Source: Dipteris shenzhenensis
Lineage: Eukaryota > Polypodiophyta > Polypodiopsida > Gleicheniales
Assembly: GCA_047967505.1 (NCBI GenBank)
Contig: CM106538.1
Reading direction: 5' to 3' (one strand)
DNA length: 64,000 bases
Shown here piece by piece: positions 30,190-40,979 of this stretch (positions within the stretch are counted from its first letter, which is position 1; each line of letters begins with the position of its first letter). Both the position numbers and the translations under genes were made by a program. Below the pieces are notes generated by a model. The model was not told the origin of the DNA, searched no databases, and saw nothing but the letters and a program-made list of their open reading frames with translations.

Positions 30190-32640
30190 CTCAAAGTATC
30201 CTTGCATGGTGTCTGAGTACCTCATGAACGAAGCCTACCAAACACCTCTGGTTTGGGTAGGAGAGGAATCGGGCCAAAGCCCCATCACTATCTCTAAAGA
30301 GGCAGTAGAAATGCCCTCGGATCTCATAGTAATTAGGACACCTAAAGATGAAGTACTCCTCGGTCTCAAACTCCTGCATGTCACATATGAGAAAATATGA
30401 AGAGGGGAGAGGAGAAGAGTGGAGATGAGGAGAGAGGGCACAACTAGAGAGCACACCACAAATGACTAACTGTACACTAGCTTTAGTTGAAAAAATAGAA
30501 TATATACAAACCCATTTAGGGTTAGGGTTAGGGGATCTAACCCTTTCCTTTATAGCACTCTATAAGGTTAGTGCTATGCACATATGATCACATGATGGTG
30601 CTATGCACACGTTATCACATGATGTTGAGCATGAACTCTCAACAATATAATGTGCATATGCTCCTCTCCCTGGGTAGGTGCTCTGCTCTACTGCTCTCGA
30701 TACAAAGTCTATGTGAAGAGACCTGAAACTGCCCATTAGAGATCCTTAGTGAGTGGGTAAGTAGATGAGTGTGTATCCTGGCGGGTCAATGAAACCCTCC
30801 TCTGTGATATGTGAGTAGTGATCTCTATAGAAGCTAAGCTTCACTAGGATTTCACTAGGTCCTAACTAGGTCAGTAATGTGTGTAGCTGTAAGAGATCCC
30901 CTCACAGATAACCTGGTTGACCTCGTGTGATAGGAGGGGAGAAAATGGAGCATCCATGTTACACTAGAAGGGAAGGAGTCTATCCATGTGGAGCCCTAGT
31001 TGCTCAAACCATCTCTCTATGCATGCATACCAACATCTATGGTCCCCTCCTACTAAAAGTGCCATAGAAGAGGACAGTGCTAGCAATGGTAGCCTGTTGC
31101 ACCCAGAAGTGTAATCCCCATACTCCCTGACTTGGTACAAATACATGGTGACCTAAAATGCAGCATGTAGCTGTAATGGGGGTAACCCAAACTTAGCGTG
31201 AATGATTTTGTGAGGAATGGATGGCTTACCGTGAATCATTCATGATAACATGAGAACTTGTCGCTGCTCCACATGAGCCCATATTGTATCCGACAAGTTT
31301 GGCCCCTAACAGCAGTTGCCATACATCCCCGCTGGATGGACCAACAAGCCGAAAGCAGCCTCTTGGTCCGTGGATCCTGAAAGTGCGAGTAAAAGCACTG
31401 CCTCTCTAGTCTGGCCAATGAAGCATATCCTCTGCCATGCATGCCTACATTGTGGGTCTCATAGTGAAGATGGGTTCGGAGAAGACAACCCCAAGATACA
31501 TGTATGATGAAACTATCTCAATAGGTGACCCATCAAATGTGAACTAGTCATGGCTCATTGAGGGCTAGAGATGTATTGAGATCATAACCTTGGTTTTACC
31601 CAGGTTGACCTTCAAATCATTAGACTCACAAAAGGATTGTAGTGTGTTGAGGTTTCTCTAGAGCCCCTCTATTGAGGAAGACAAAAGAGCCACATCATTT
31701 GCATAAAGCAATATTCGGATCAGTGTGCCTGCAAGAGTGCAACCAACCCCCCTTGTATCTACATCATTGTCTCAAGCTCGTCAATGTAGAGGCCAAATAG
31801 GGTAGGTGATAATGGACACCCTTGTTTGACCCCAATAGTGCTCATGATCTCATCTGTCTACCCAGATCCCACCCAGACTCTGCCTGAAACTCTCTCATAA
31901 AGTGCCATGACAGCCTAGATGATCTCTTGATCATAACCCAAATCCTATAGGTGCCGTATGAGGTGGGCTCTCGGAACCGTGTCAAATGCCTTGCAGAAAT
32001 CCACAAAGCAACAGTAAACCCTCTGCTTTTGTGCCCTCACCTCCTTGATGATGCACCTGAGCGTGAGAATGTGGTCCATGGCGCCAGAATCTAGCGTGTC
32101 TTGCTGCTCTAAGTCCTCGACACTCCACAACTCTGCTGACCTCAGAATCAAGCACCGATGCATAAATCTTGACATGACATGTCCAATCATAATGGTCCTA
32201 TGATTCTCCAGGCTCATGGGATCCCCTGCCTTGTGGATGGGTGAAATAGTGTTAATGGTCTAGGTGCATGGAAACCCCAAACAAACAACTTCATGAAAGA
32301 GCTTTACTAAGATCAGGGCTAGGAGGTTAATCCCATATGCAATGAACTCAGTAAATAGTCCCTCATGATCCTTCGCTCAGCCATTATGAAGTTTCATTGC
32401 GGCATCCTTTGCCCCCACCTTAGTGAAGAGGGTGTAGGATGTGGGGCATGGCATATGTGAGAGGTTAGGGACTCTGGCTAATTTGGGATGTCATAAAGTG
32501 TGCGTGCATAATTATACCATACCTGATTGTTGGTGAGTGGTGAGGGGGCTCGTCTCTCTAGAAATCAGTGCCAAAAGTCCTTAGAGTTGTTACTAAACAA
32601 AATATTTAGTAGTTCCTCCTCATTTTGGCGAACTCCATCA
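30190..32640 (-). pseudogene. LINE copy 3 ORF2: RT and zf-RVT (interrupted)
   Basis: On the minus strand: LERRAPSPLTNNQVWYNYA (about 32560), AKDAAMKLHNG and GFPCTWTINTISPIHKAGDP (about 32270-32220), then the open block 32217-31945 with RTIMIGHVMSRFMHRCLILR and YCCFVDFCKAFDTVPRAHLI (motif A). Next are KQGCPLSPTLFGLYIDELET (motif B; about 31830-31770), LLYANDVALL with the catalytic box YAND at 31694-31705, and YASLARLERQCF. The zinc-binding end 30454-30190 is cut by the LTR. The D to N change in the catalytic box is a G-to-A transition. Confidence 0.86.
30388..30644 (-). mobile_element. Solo LTR-A (copy 2) with TSD
   Basis: A 257 bp TG...CA unit, minus orientation, starting TGTTGAGAGTTCATGCTCAAC at 30644 and ending ...TATTTTCTCA at 30388. 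The flanks are ACATA (30383-30387) and ATATA (30645-30649). LINE copy 1 reads CACATAATGTGCATATG at this site, so the pre-insertion sequence and a 5 bp TSD with one later change are supported. Confidence 0.9.
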
Positions 32641-33124
32641 TGGCCATGAGTAGGCCTTCTCATTTGATCAAAAAGGCCATGAGTAGGACTTCTCAACAAG
32701 AGAACATGATTCCCATAGAGGAAGACATTAGTCCCATGAACATGGTTTTAGGAGGCTACAGTCTATATAATAGTGGCTGATCCTCTTCATACAATAGAAA
32801 ATGATTTGGGTAGAGGAATGTTAGCCAACCAAATAGAGGCAATGTCAATGGAGGTTACAAACTTCTTTGAAATCTAGCAACATGAATATCAACAAAAAGG
32901 CAAACAAAAGAGCTAGAAATCGCAATTACTAAGGAGTTATCAAAAGTTAGGATCAAAATTATTCAAGAAGCAAAGAGACTAATCTCAACAGAGAGGGTCA
33001 ATCCCAAAATGGTTGTTCTAAACAAGCTAGGCATTATGCATTACATGAGGGTTATAACATCTCAAATCCCCATGGGATTTTTCTCTTCAACTAAAGAGAT
33101 TTTGGAGGAGATGGGATTGACTAG

Positions 33125-34420
33125 TCTAAGTGGTTAGCTGACTCTAGAGCTACAGCTCATATGACATCTATTAGGAAGAGTGGTTTTCATATATACAACC
33201 ACATAAGAACATATTTTTATAGTAAATTAGCATCTTTGCAAGTTTCAAGCTATAGGTTTGATTCCCATCTGGGATAGACAAGGCCATCAAAAATTCATTC
33301 ATATGTTTTACATGTTTTGGACCTTACCAAAATTTGATGTCAGCTAGAAAGATGCTAGATAATGACTAAATGTCTTGCTCAATAAAAGGGAATATATTAG
33401 TTAAGTTATAAGCTTCTTGCTACATCCTTAAATGGGATAGTTATTCACAATTCCTACAAATTTACTTGCTCATTGGGAAAATCATGCAACTAAGGACAAC
33501 ATTCACACAATCAGCATCTTATGGCACAAGACATTTGGGCATTTACATTATAACAGTCTTGCTTCCATGAAATGAAACAATGTAGTCACTTGACAACCTC
33601 CTTTCTAGTATCCGTGGCAAATTTGTGAGTCATGTTGTCAAGCCAGATAGCATCAACTCCTTTTCTAGCTTTGAAGCCTAGAATATAGATGTCCTTGAAC
33701 TAGTGCATACAATATTTGGGTAAAGCCTCACATCAGTCTCATTGGTAGGAAATGGTACTATCTCACATTTAAAGATGATATCTCTAGAAAGACATGGATT
33801 TATTTCCTATAAGAAAATTTTCAAACCTTTGAATATTTCAAGAAGTTTAAGGCTCTTGTGGAGAAATAGACAAGCAAGCATATCAAAACATTGAGATGTG
33901 TCAATTTTGGTGAAAACCAGTCTTGTATGTTCAATAATTTTTGCAATCACTATGGGAATAGAAAAGAATTTACTTGCACATATTCCAGTGAGTAGAATGG
34001 TATGGCTAAGAGAAAAAAATAGTAATTTCTCAAACAGCTTAGTCTATGATGTGTTTACAAGTAAGCCATGAATTTCTCATCTTATGATATTTTGTTCTAT
34101 TGATTATGCTCATTATATATCGATTGAGACAAAAGCTAGATACCAACTCTCAAAAGTGTTCTCATGTGTTGCAACATATGAGAGCAAATCATATAGGGTA
34201 TGGGATCCTACTGCAAGCTAGTTTATACTTGCCAAAGATGTAATTGTTGATGAGAACAATAGCTCTTATGATCAACCTATTGTTATAGCTATGCCGACTC
34301 CAAACCCTAGAGAGTCTTTCAGAATTTTGTCTTATAATGCTTTAGTAGCAGTGAATAGTCCATGGTTACACAACAAAATGTTCCTACAGATCCCATGATT
34401 GCATCATCCCCTAGAAAAGG
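33125..34420 (+). pseudogene. Copia-3 protease and integrase traces
   Basis: WLADSRATAHMT at about 33127-33165 is a protease site with Gly changed to Arg (family D-S-G-A). LWHKTFGHLHYNSLASMK follows (about 33520-33575, pre-integrase His motif), then CESCCQAR, LTFKDDISRKTWIYF (about 33765-33810; catalytic Asp region), YFKKFKALVEK and AKRKN (about 34003). VFSCVATYESKSYRVWDP and LAKDVIVDENNSSYDQP (about 34165-34275) are the integrase C-terminal part. Confidence 0.78.
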
Positions 34421-34769
34421 GAAGCCTATTATGTAGAGAGGTGTTATTGCAAAGATTTCTTTTGCATAGCTCATAAGATTAGCTTATGTGATAAGAATAT
34501 TCCTAACAAGGGACTTATACCACCCATTATGCTTATATGGAAACGGTTATAGAGATCCACGAGCCTTCATATTTATAGAAGATGTAAAATAATCCAAATG
34601 GTAGGGAACCAAGGATATGAGGAATCCAAATGGTAGGGAACCGGGGATATGAGGAATACCATACAATCTGGACAACCACACTTGAGGTGTTTCCTCCAAG
34701 GAAACACAACAGAGGATATAAATGGGTTTAGAAGGTTAGGCCTTCTACAAAAGGTTTACCAATGGCTTT

Positions 34770-35130
34770 ATGTTTTTTCTAGTTCTATTATGACTTCTTG
34801 AGAAAGCAAGAAGTAGCCCATAGTGGCTTTGCCTTCTATAAAGGCTAAATATTGAGGCATCATAAATATAGTTTTTAAGGCTTATAAGAGTTTGATTTGT
34901 CTAATTGGCTTTCCACTCCCATATAATCTGACAACATGACCAACCTACATTTAGAGAGAAATCCTATATTTCATGCCCATAGCAACTCTATTGAGGTACA
35001 TCATCACTTTATTCAAGAAAATTTACTTTCTAGTGAAGTTGATTCACTTTATTGTCATACAATTGAGTAGGTGGTACATATATTCACAAACCGATTGAGC
35101 TTTGAAATGTTTTCTTACTTTTGATATAGC
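34770..35130 (+). pseudogene. Copia-3 RNase H trace
   Basis: Reading through stops, the plus strand gives ESKK-PIVALPSIKAKY (family S-S-K-K-Q-P-x-V-A-L-S-S-x-E-A-E-Y), then LERNPIFHAHSNSIEVHHHF and VVHIFTNRLSFEMFSYF at about 34960-35120. This is the Copia RNase H and C-terminus. Confidence 0.78.
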
Positions 35131-35160
35131 TTGGAATGTACTAGAACTTCTTGTAACCTC

Positions 35161-36390
35161 TCCTATGTGTTAATTAGTTAGTTACAACTTAATTTCTAGC
35201 CCATAGTCAAAGGAGTATGGTGACTTTTCTAGGATGATAAATTTCAAATTTTTAGCCTTATTCTAGATTTTATATTTTGCTCTCCACACTCATTTGTAAT
35301 TGCAATTTAAGAGGGTATTTTGAGATTATAAATAATAAGATTCATCATACCTTGTCCAATACTTTGTTTATATAATCCATTTGTGGGCTCGTTCAACTTT
35401 AGTGAAGCATAGTGTGTATTCTTGTATAATATCCTTGTGTCACCTCTCTCTCTCTCTCTCTCAATAAATTTAATAGGAGGAATCTATAGGAAGTTAGCAC
35501 TTGATTTACTTGATGTCGTAACAATAATACCAAAACATCTTTAGCTCTTTCATTCCATTCTTCAAGTTGTTTGAAAAAATTATAGCTCTTGGCTCTCATC
35601 TTCATCAAGATGGTAAGATCCTCTTTGGGCTTTGCTTTCAAGAACCTCTCTTTCAAGGTGTCTCCTCATCTCATTGAGGAACTAGAAGGATGACTCAAGT
35701 GGTTGAACCTTGAGCACATCCTCATGTTCAACTACACCTAGTATGGTGCCACATAGATTGCATAGCTTGCTAAGTTATATCTATTGCAAAAGATGGTGAT
35801 AAAGTGGAGAGGGTGATAGAATGGAGAGGATTCCAATACCCACCAGTCTCAAGAATTTTCATAGCATGCATGTTTGGAATAGATAAACAAAGCATAAGAA
35901 TGTCCTTTTAGCAAGAAATGATCCATCAGAATATTAAATATTTGGAGCTCATGGTAGCATTGAGTGTTGAGGAAGAATGATGCAATGAACAAAAGGTGGA
36001 AGTTAAAAGAGTGTATCTCAAATGGATTCTTTCAAGAACCCACCAGTTTCCTTAGCCATAAGGTGTTCAGCTAGCAAATCTCAAGTGGCTTGAGTTTGTT
36101 TCATACCCTATCAGTTTCATTAGCTATAAGGTGTTCGGTCAACAAATCTTGGCTTTTATTAGCATTAAGATGATACAACTGGCCTTCTTGGTCAAGGTGC
36201 AACAAGTTGTTTAGGTCAACGTGCACAGTGTCATAGCAAAAACTATAGTGTGGAGTTGTATTAGACCAAAATGAAACTACATGATTTGGCCTATGGTCTC
36301 CATTTAGTGGGTCAAATGATAGATGGCATAAAATGTTTTGCTACCTCGTGGCCAACCATCATCAAAGACAATCATGACCACATAAAGACT
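35161..36390. other. Unassigned sequence, maybe the Copia-3 3' LTR at its left end
   Basis: No gene recognised. A short (CT)n tract lies at 35442-35462. The phrase about CCCACCAGTYTC recurs three times (35850, 36050, 36100). Confidence 0.4.
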
Positions 36391-36918
36391 TTGCCATGCT
36401 AGATGGTTGGTATTGTGGGTGATTTAATTTAAATACTGATGTCACTAGTGTTATTGGTATTATGTTTGATTATTGTACTTTGAGTGTAATTATATTGGGA
36501 CATTCATTTGGTGATTCGTTCAATTGATTGTGAACAACTAATATAATTGTTGTCTTGAGTATAGGTGGTGGAACTAATGATGAGGATCGGAATTAGTGCA
36601 AGGTGTTGCACGGTGCATAGTAGATGGTCATGGGACAATTTTTAATTTCATTGATATTGTAAACCTTGGGCAATATTTGTTATAAAAGGCATAAAACATT
36701 TTTGGATAAAGTAAGCCTAAAGTGGCTTTATTAAAAGTATGGGACGTGACTCATTATAGATAAATTGAGCCCAAAGTGGCTTTGTAAAAGAAATCCCCTA
36801 ATTTGGTAAAAAGGATGCTTTTGGATGTACAATTATTTGCTCTTTGCCTTTGGATATTCAATTATAAATGCTTTAGATGGGAAGCAATAGTCACCATCTA
36901 GAGGGGGTAGATTGTTCC
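36391..36918 (+). repeat. Left arm of a long inverted repeat
   Basis: This arm is the reverse complement of 37306-37749 joined to 40575-40679. Anchors: TTGCCATGCTAGATGG (36391) against AGCATGGCAA (40670), CAAGGTTTACAATATCAATG-type segments in the middle, and GATGGGAAGCAA (36877) against TTGCTTCCCATC (37341). The arms are roughly 530 bp with visible substitutions and a loop of about 390 bp. Transcription across it would give a long hairpin RNA. Confidence 0.88.
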
Positions 36919-37305
36919 TGATGCTGCATTACTCTCTCTTTCTTCTCTTTCTCTCTTTCCCTTTTTGTTTGTTCATGGTATTCTTTGTTCTTTTGATCAT
37001 GATTTTAGTGACTCATAAATTTGTGGACGTGGTTAATCTTAGTTTTCATTACATGTATTTTGGTTGGCCCCTCATAAACTGGGGTTTTCCCTAGGCTATT
37101 TATTTCCTTGTTTTTTTGACTTTGTTATTGGTATGGGAATTGGTATTGTTGTGTCCCCCTTGTATATTTTTTGAAGTAGCCAGGTACTTCTTTTAGGACC
37201 TCATAGGACTATGAGATACTTGCCTAATTATTGCTACTTTTAGCTTTTGATGAGGCTTGGCCTATTTCTTTGGTGTTCTCTATATTTTATTTTTGTTTTA
37301 GATGG

Positions 37306-37749
37306 GGTCCAATCTACCCCTTCTACATGGTGGCTCTTGCTTCCCATCTAGAGTATTTATAATCGCATATCCAAAGGCAAAGAGCCAATAATAGTACATC
37401 CAAAAGCATCCTTTTCCCCAAAGTAGAGGATTACTTTTACAAAGTCACTTTGGGCTCACTTTATCCACAATGAGTCACATCCCATACTTTTTATAAAGCC
37501 ATTTTGCGCTTTGCTTTATCCAAAAATGGTTTACTCATTTTATCTCAAATATTGCCCAAGGTTTACAATATCAATGAAATATAAAATTGGCCCATGGCCA
37601 TTTGCTATGCACCATATGACACCTCAATATGTACCCTCACACTAATTCCAATCCTCATCATTAGCTCCGCCACTTGTACTCAAGCCGCCAATTGTATTAG
37701 TTGTTAACAAACAATGAATGAACCACTAAATCAATCAATCCCAATATAA
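37306..37749 (-). repeat. Right arm of the inverted repeat, inner part
   Basis: Continues at 40575-40679 after the inserted LTR element. At the break TATAA occurs on both sides (37745-37749 and 40575-40579) as the TSD of that element. Confidence 0.88.
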
Positions 37750-38017
37750 TGTTGGAACATGAAGCCAAAGTGAGTGTTTTCTAGTGTTCTAGAGTAGTAC
37801 TAGACTACTTTATATCCTAGAGTGCCATGTGTCACTATGGGACTTATCCCATATACATGTGACACCTAGAGTGTGTGCGCCTATTCTATAAAGGCATTGT
37901 ACTTTCTAGTTTTTAAGATATCAATCAACATCAAGCTCTCTTGGCCTACATGTGAGTACTCTTGGTTATCATTGCTTTGCACTTGTATTGTCATTTCATT
38001 CCATTCCTGTGCCTTCA
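37750..38017 (+). repeat. 5' LTR of the gag-only element
   Basis: Starts TGTTGGAACATGAAGCC and ends ...CCTGTGCCTTCA. Candidate promoter words: CTATTCTATAAAGGCATTG (37883) with a TATAAA box. Confidence 0.93.
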
Positions 38018-38019
38018 TG

Positions 38020-38031
38020 TGGTATCAGAGC
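38020..38031 (+). other. Primer-binding site, initiator-Met tRNA
   Basis: TGGTATCAGAGC, two bases after the 5' LTR, complementary to the 3' end of plant initiator-Met tRNA. Confidence 0.93.
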
Positions 38032-39046
38032 CTACCTTCCTAGCCCTTTCCTTCCTCCTTGCTTCTCCATGAAGTAGAGGGTGGCCGGAAATAGAAGCTG
38101 CCCTCTCTTCTCTTGGAGGAGCTCCCCTTCCCTTCTCTTGCCTACAAATTCTGCCTATCTCAAGCTCTTCTTTGTCTTGCAACTTGCCCTCTATTCCAGC
38201 CTCTTCTGCACCGATGATGCTACTCCACCGACATGAGATGGAAGATCTTGAGCTGCTCTACTTCCGCCCTACTTTGCTGTTGATTTTTGCCTTTGCTCAG
38301 CACCTATGAGCTGCTATTACTACCCGCAAATCTACGCTGAAGTTCTGCCCAACTATTCCGCCTTGCTCATCATTCCTCCTACAACTCCTGTCTCAGCATT
38401 TTGTCTCTGTTGCTGTCCAGCAGTTCCCGCCATTCTGCTCCAAAGAGTCGCCTCTTCACACCTGAAAATTCCACCTGCAAACAGCCACGCAAACTACCCA
38501 AGCCTCACCATCAAAGACCTCGAGCCTCAGCAACACGTGGAGCTATAGCACCCGCCAATGCTCAGCCAACTAAGCCGCCTTTCTGCTCGCCATCCTGCAG
38601 ATCCTCTGTTTGCCATTCAGCCCACTGGCATCCTACCTGCAATGCTGCTTCTACTGCCCGCCACACTCTCCCGTATGAGCTGCTGCTGCTGCTATCCATG
38701 CACCTCCACGTTGCCCACGTAGTGCTACTGCCCACGCTGCTCCAAACGTAGCTCTAGATGTTATTACCCACGCACCTCACTTGCTGTGCCCACGCACCTC
38801 ACTTGCTGCCCATGCAGCTGCTACTAGCTTCTACTGCCCACGCACCTCACTTGTTGCCCATGCAACTGCTCCTCTTGCTCATGCCTCTCCTGTTGCATAT
38901 GCAACCCCCTTGTTGTTGAGCTCTTCTATTCTGCCCTGCTCCTATTCATTTCTTTCTAGCTCGTGGCTCCCTGCTTCATTTCCTACTTGAGATATTGACG
39001 ATCACAAGGTTCCACCTCTGAATTTGCTACTTGCCAGTTGATTGCC
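38032..39046 (+). other. Untranslated leader of the gag-only element
   Basis: About 1 kb, C- and T-rich, with repeated GCCCACGCACCTCACTTGCTG words (38770-38860). The short frames in it (38306-38548, 38401-38751) look like chance in biased sequence. It may hold packaging signals. Confidence 0.5.
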
Positions 39047-39913
39047 ATGGAGTCCTCGAAGTCAAGTGCCTTTATTGAAAAGTTCATGGGTAAGAACTTT
39101 TCGACATGGCAAACAAAGTTGCGTCTTATCCTTATGAAAGACGGGGTGTGGAATGTTGTTTGTGGCAAGGATAAAAAGCCACAATCAGATGAGAAGAAAA
39201 TTCTATACTGGGAGAATTTAAACGACAAAGCCCTTTCTCTCATTGGTTTGGGTTTGGGTGATGAAGTTATTCATCATTTCGACTTTGATTCCACTGCTCA
39301 AGAATTATGGGAGAAGTTCGAAGGTCTCTTTGGCAATAAGGTAATCAATTCTAAGGTCTTTCTCCGTCAAGAATTCTTCAAACTCTAGATGAAGCATGAG
39401 GACTCTCTTCTCACCCATCTGAATCATATGGAGTCTCTCATCACTCAACTTGCTACGTTGAAGGCCCCAGTTGGGGATGATGACCAGGTTGCAGTGCTCC
39501 TCACAAGCATTGAAGAAATTCCTAAGTATCGGGAGATCATACCAGCATTAAGAGTGGCAAGCATGAGCTACCATAACATGATTGCTATGCTTCTTGATCA
39601 TGAAAGAAGGCATAGTGATACTTTTGATGCCAATGCACTATTTTCTAAAGGGAGGTTTCCTAAAGGGAAAGGTAACTTCAAACCTTTCAAGTGCTCTTAC
39701 TGTGGAAAGCTTGGTCACACCGAAGATCGTTGCTTCCAAAAGCTGGCCAAACAACAATCTAAAGACCATGCCAACTTGGTTGGGACTATATCCAACGAAG
39801 ACGAAGACGATGCAGACACCTCTACTCCAATTCACGCTCTCACTGCTCACATCCAAGATCTCTCTCTTAATAAAAAGGTCTATGCACCAGATGATCTTGA
39901 CTTTGTTTTTTGA
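39047..39913 (+). CDS. Gag protein of the gag-only element (one internal TAG)
   Basis: 288 codons starting MESSKSSAFIEKFMGKNFST. Residues 10-110 match the Copia gag DUF4219/UBN2 type (F-x-G-x-N-F-x-x-W, then LWEKFEGLFGNKVINSK). LLTHLNHMESLITQL follows, and a CX2CX4HX4C knuckle, CSYCGKLGHTEDRC, is at about residues 219-232. The C-terminus is acidic. A single TAG at 39386-39388 (codon 114, after EFFKL) interrupts an otherwise open frame; Copia gags often have Gln or Arg there, so CAG to TAG is likely. Whether the downstream part is made is unknown. Gag would form the particle that packages element RNA. Confidence 0.88.
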
Positions 39914-40286
39914 GTGCGTCGAAGGTACTCTGCCTTGGGAGTCCCCCTAAAATGAATGCAAATAAATCATGTGTGTTGAATCAATAAAGGTTCTTAGCCT
40001 TGGATAGTCCTCCTAAAATGATGTTATTTGTGTGTGGCTTCCTACCACTTCATGTTATGAAGGGGGGGGATGTACTATGGGAGTCCTATTATTGGCATTG
40101 ATGGATTTCATTATCAGGCCTGGCCGAGTTCCAGGATGTTGGTGCACTCCCTAGACCGTTTTTATTGGGTCAGGTAGCCATGCTTCTCTTTTGAGCCTCT
40201 GAGCTATTTGGGATGTACAGATTAGTAGATTCATCATGTCATGTCTTGTTCTTGGCTCCATTCTAGTAATCTCTCACCTTGCCTTC

Positions 40287-40295
40287 ATGGGGGGG
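40287..40295 (+). promoter_or_regulatory. Polypurine tract of the gag-only element
   Basis: ATGGGGGGG directly before the 3' LTR start TGTTGG at 40296. Confidence 0.8.
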
Positions 40296-40574
40296 TGTTG
40301 GAACATGAAGCCAAAGTGAGTGTTTTCTAGTGTTCTAGAGTAGTACTAGACTACTTTATATCCTAGAGTGCCATGTGTCACTATGGGACTTATCCCATAT
40401 ACATGTGACACCTAGAGTGTGTGTGCCTATTCTATAAAGGCATTGTACTTTCTAGTTTTTAAGATATCAATCAACATCAAGCTCTCTTGGCCTACATGTG
40501 AGTACTCTTGGTTATCATTGCTTTGCACTTGTATTGTCATTTCATTTCCATTTCATTCCATTCCTGTGCCTTCA
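40296..40574 (+). repeat. 3' LTR of the gag-only element
   Basis: Same as the 5' LTR apart from GTGTGTGCC for GTGTGCGCC and an extra 11 bp (a second ATTTCC-type word) near the 3' end. Confidence 0.93.
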
Positions 40575-40679
40575 TATAATTGTGCTCAAAGTGCAATAAT
40601 CAAACATAAAACCAATGACACAAGTGACATCAATATTAACATTAAATCACCCACAATACCGACAATCTAGCATGGCAAA
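40575..40679 (-). repeat. Right arm of the inverted repeat, outer part
   Basis: TGCTCAAAGTGCAATAATCA and AAACATAAAACCAATGACAC are the reverse complement of 36440-36500. Confidence 0.88.
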
Positions 40680-40979
40680 TAATAGGCTAGTTAGGACCCC
40701 CACTACGTCCGGTGCGCTCCCATGGAATACTTTGCCATAGTCACACTTGACTAAAATAAAATAATGTCCATAGCAAGAAATATTAGAAATATAATTTTTT
40801 AACACAAGAACATTGAATCTTGCTATGGAAGGAGAATAAGAATAGCATGTGTACATCATTGATCAACTCATGCAAGAGGAAGAAGGAGGCCCGAAAGCAT
40901 TATTAATGGAATACTGTGATTTTATGGATTGGTCCTACCAAGAAATGAAAGGGATTGCCCTCGAAGTTACAGTACATAG

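Larger units (their letters stand above)
29620..32640 (-). mobile_element. LINE copy 3 with (TC)n tail, split by a solo LTR
   Basis: Minus-strand LINE related to copies 1 and 2, from the RT N-terminal linker (near 32640) to a (TC)n tail at 29620-29643. The solo LTR-A at 30388-30644 interrupts the zinc-binding tail with a matching TSD. The 5' half with the endonuclease is absent, a common 5' truncation. Confidence 0.85.
32800..35160 (+). mobile_element. Copia-3, heavily decayed
   Basis: A plus-strand Copia remnant with protease, integrase and RNase H traces in the right order. The RT is almost entirely deleted (expected near 34450-34760). The sequence is AT-rich compared with other Copia copies here, and stops occur every few dozen bases, so it is old. 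Confidence 0.8.
37750..40574 (+). mobile_element. Complete gag-only LTR retrotransposon (TR-GAG type), 2825 bp
   Basis: Two LTRs (37750-38017, 268 bp; 40296-40574, 279 bp) differ by one C/T substitution and an 11 bp duplication only. The TSD TATAA is exact. A primer-binding site and polypurine tract are present, and one gag-like ORF fills the 3' half. No protease, integrase, RT or RNase H sequence lies inside. It must depend on enzymes of a relative, as described for TR-GAG elements. Near-identical LTRs imply a very recent insertion. Confidence 0.93.
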
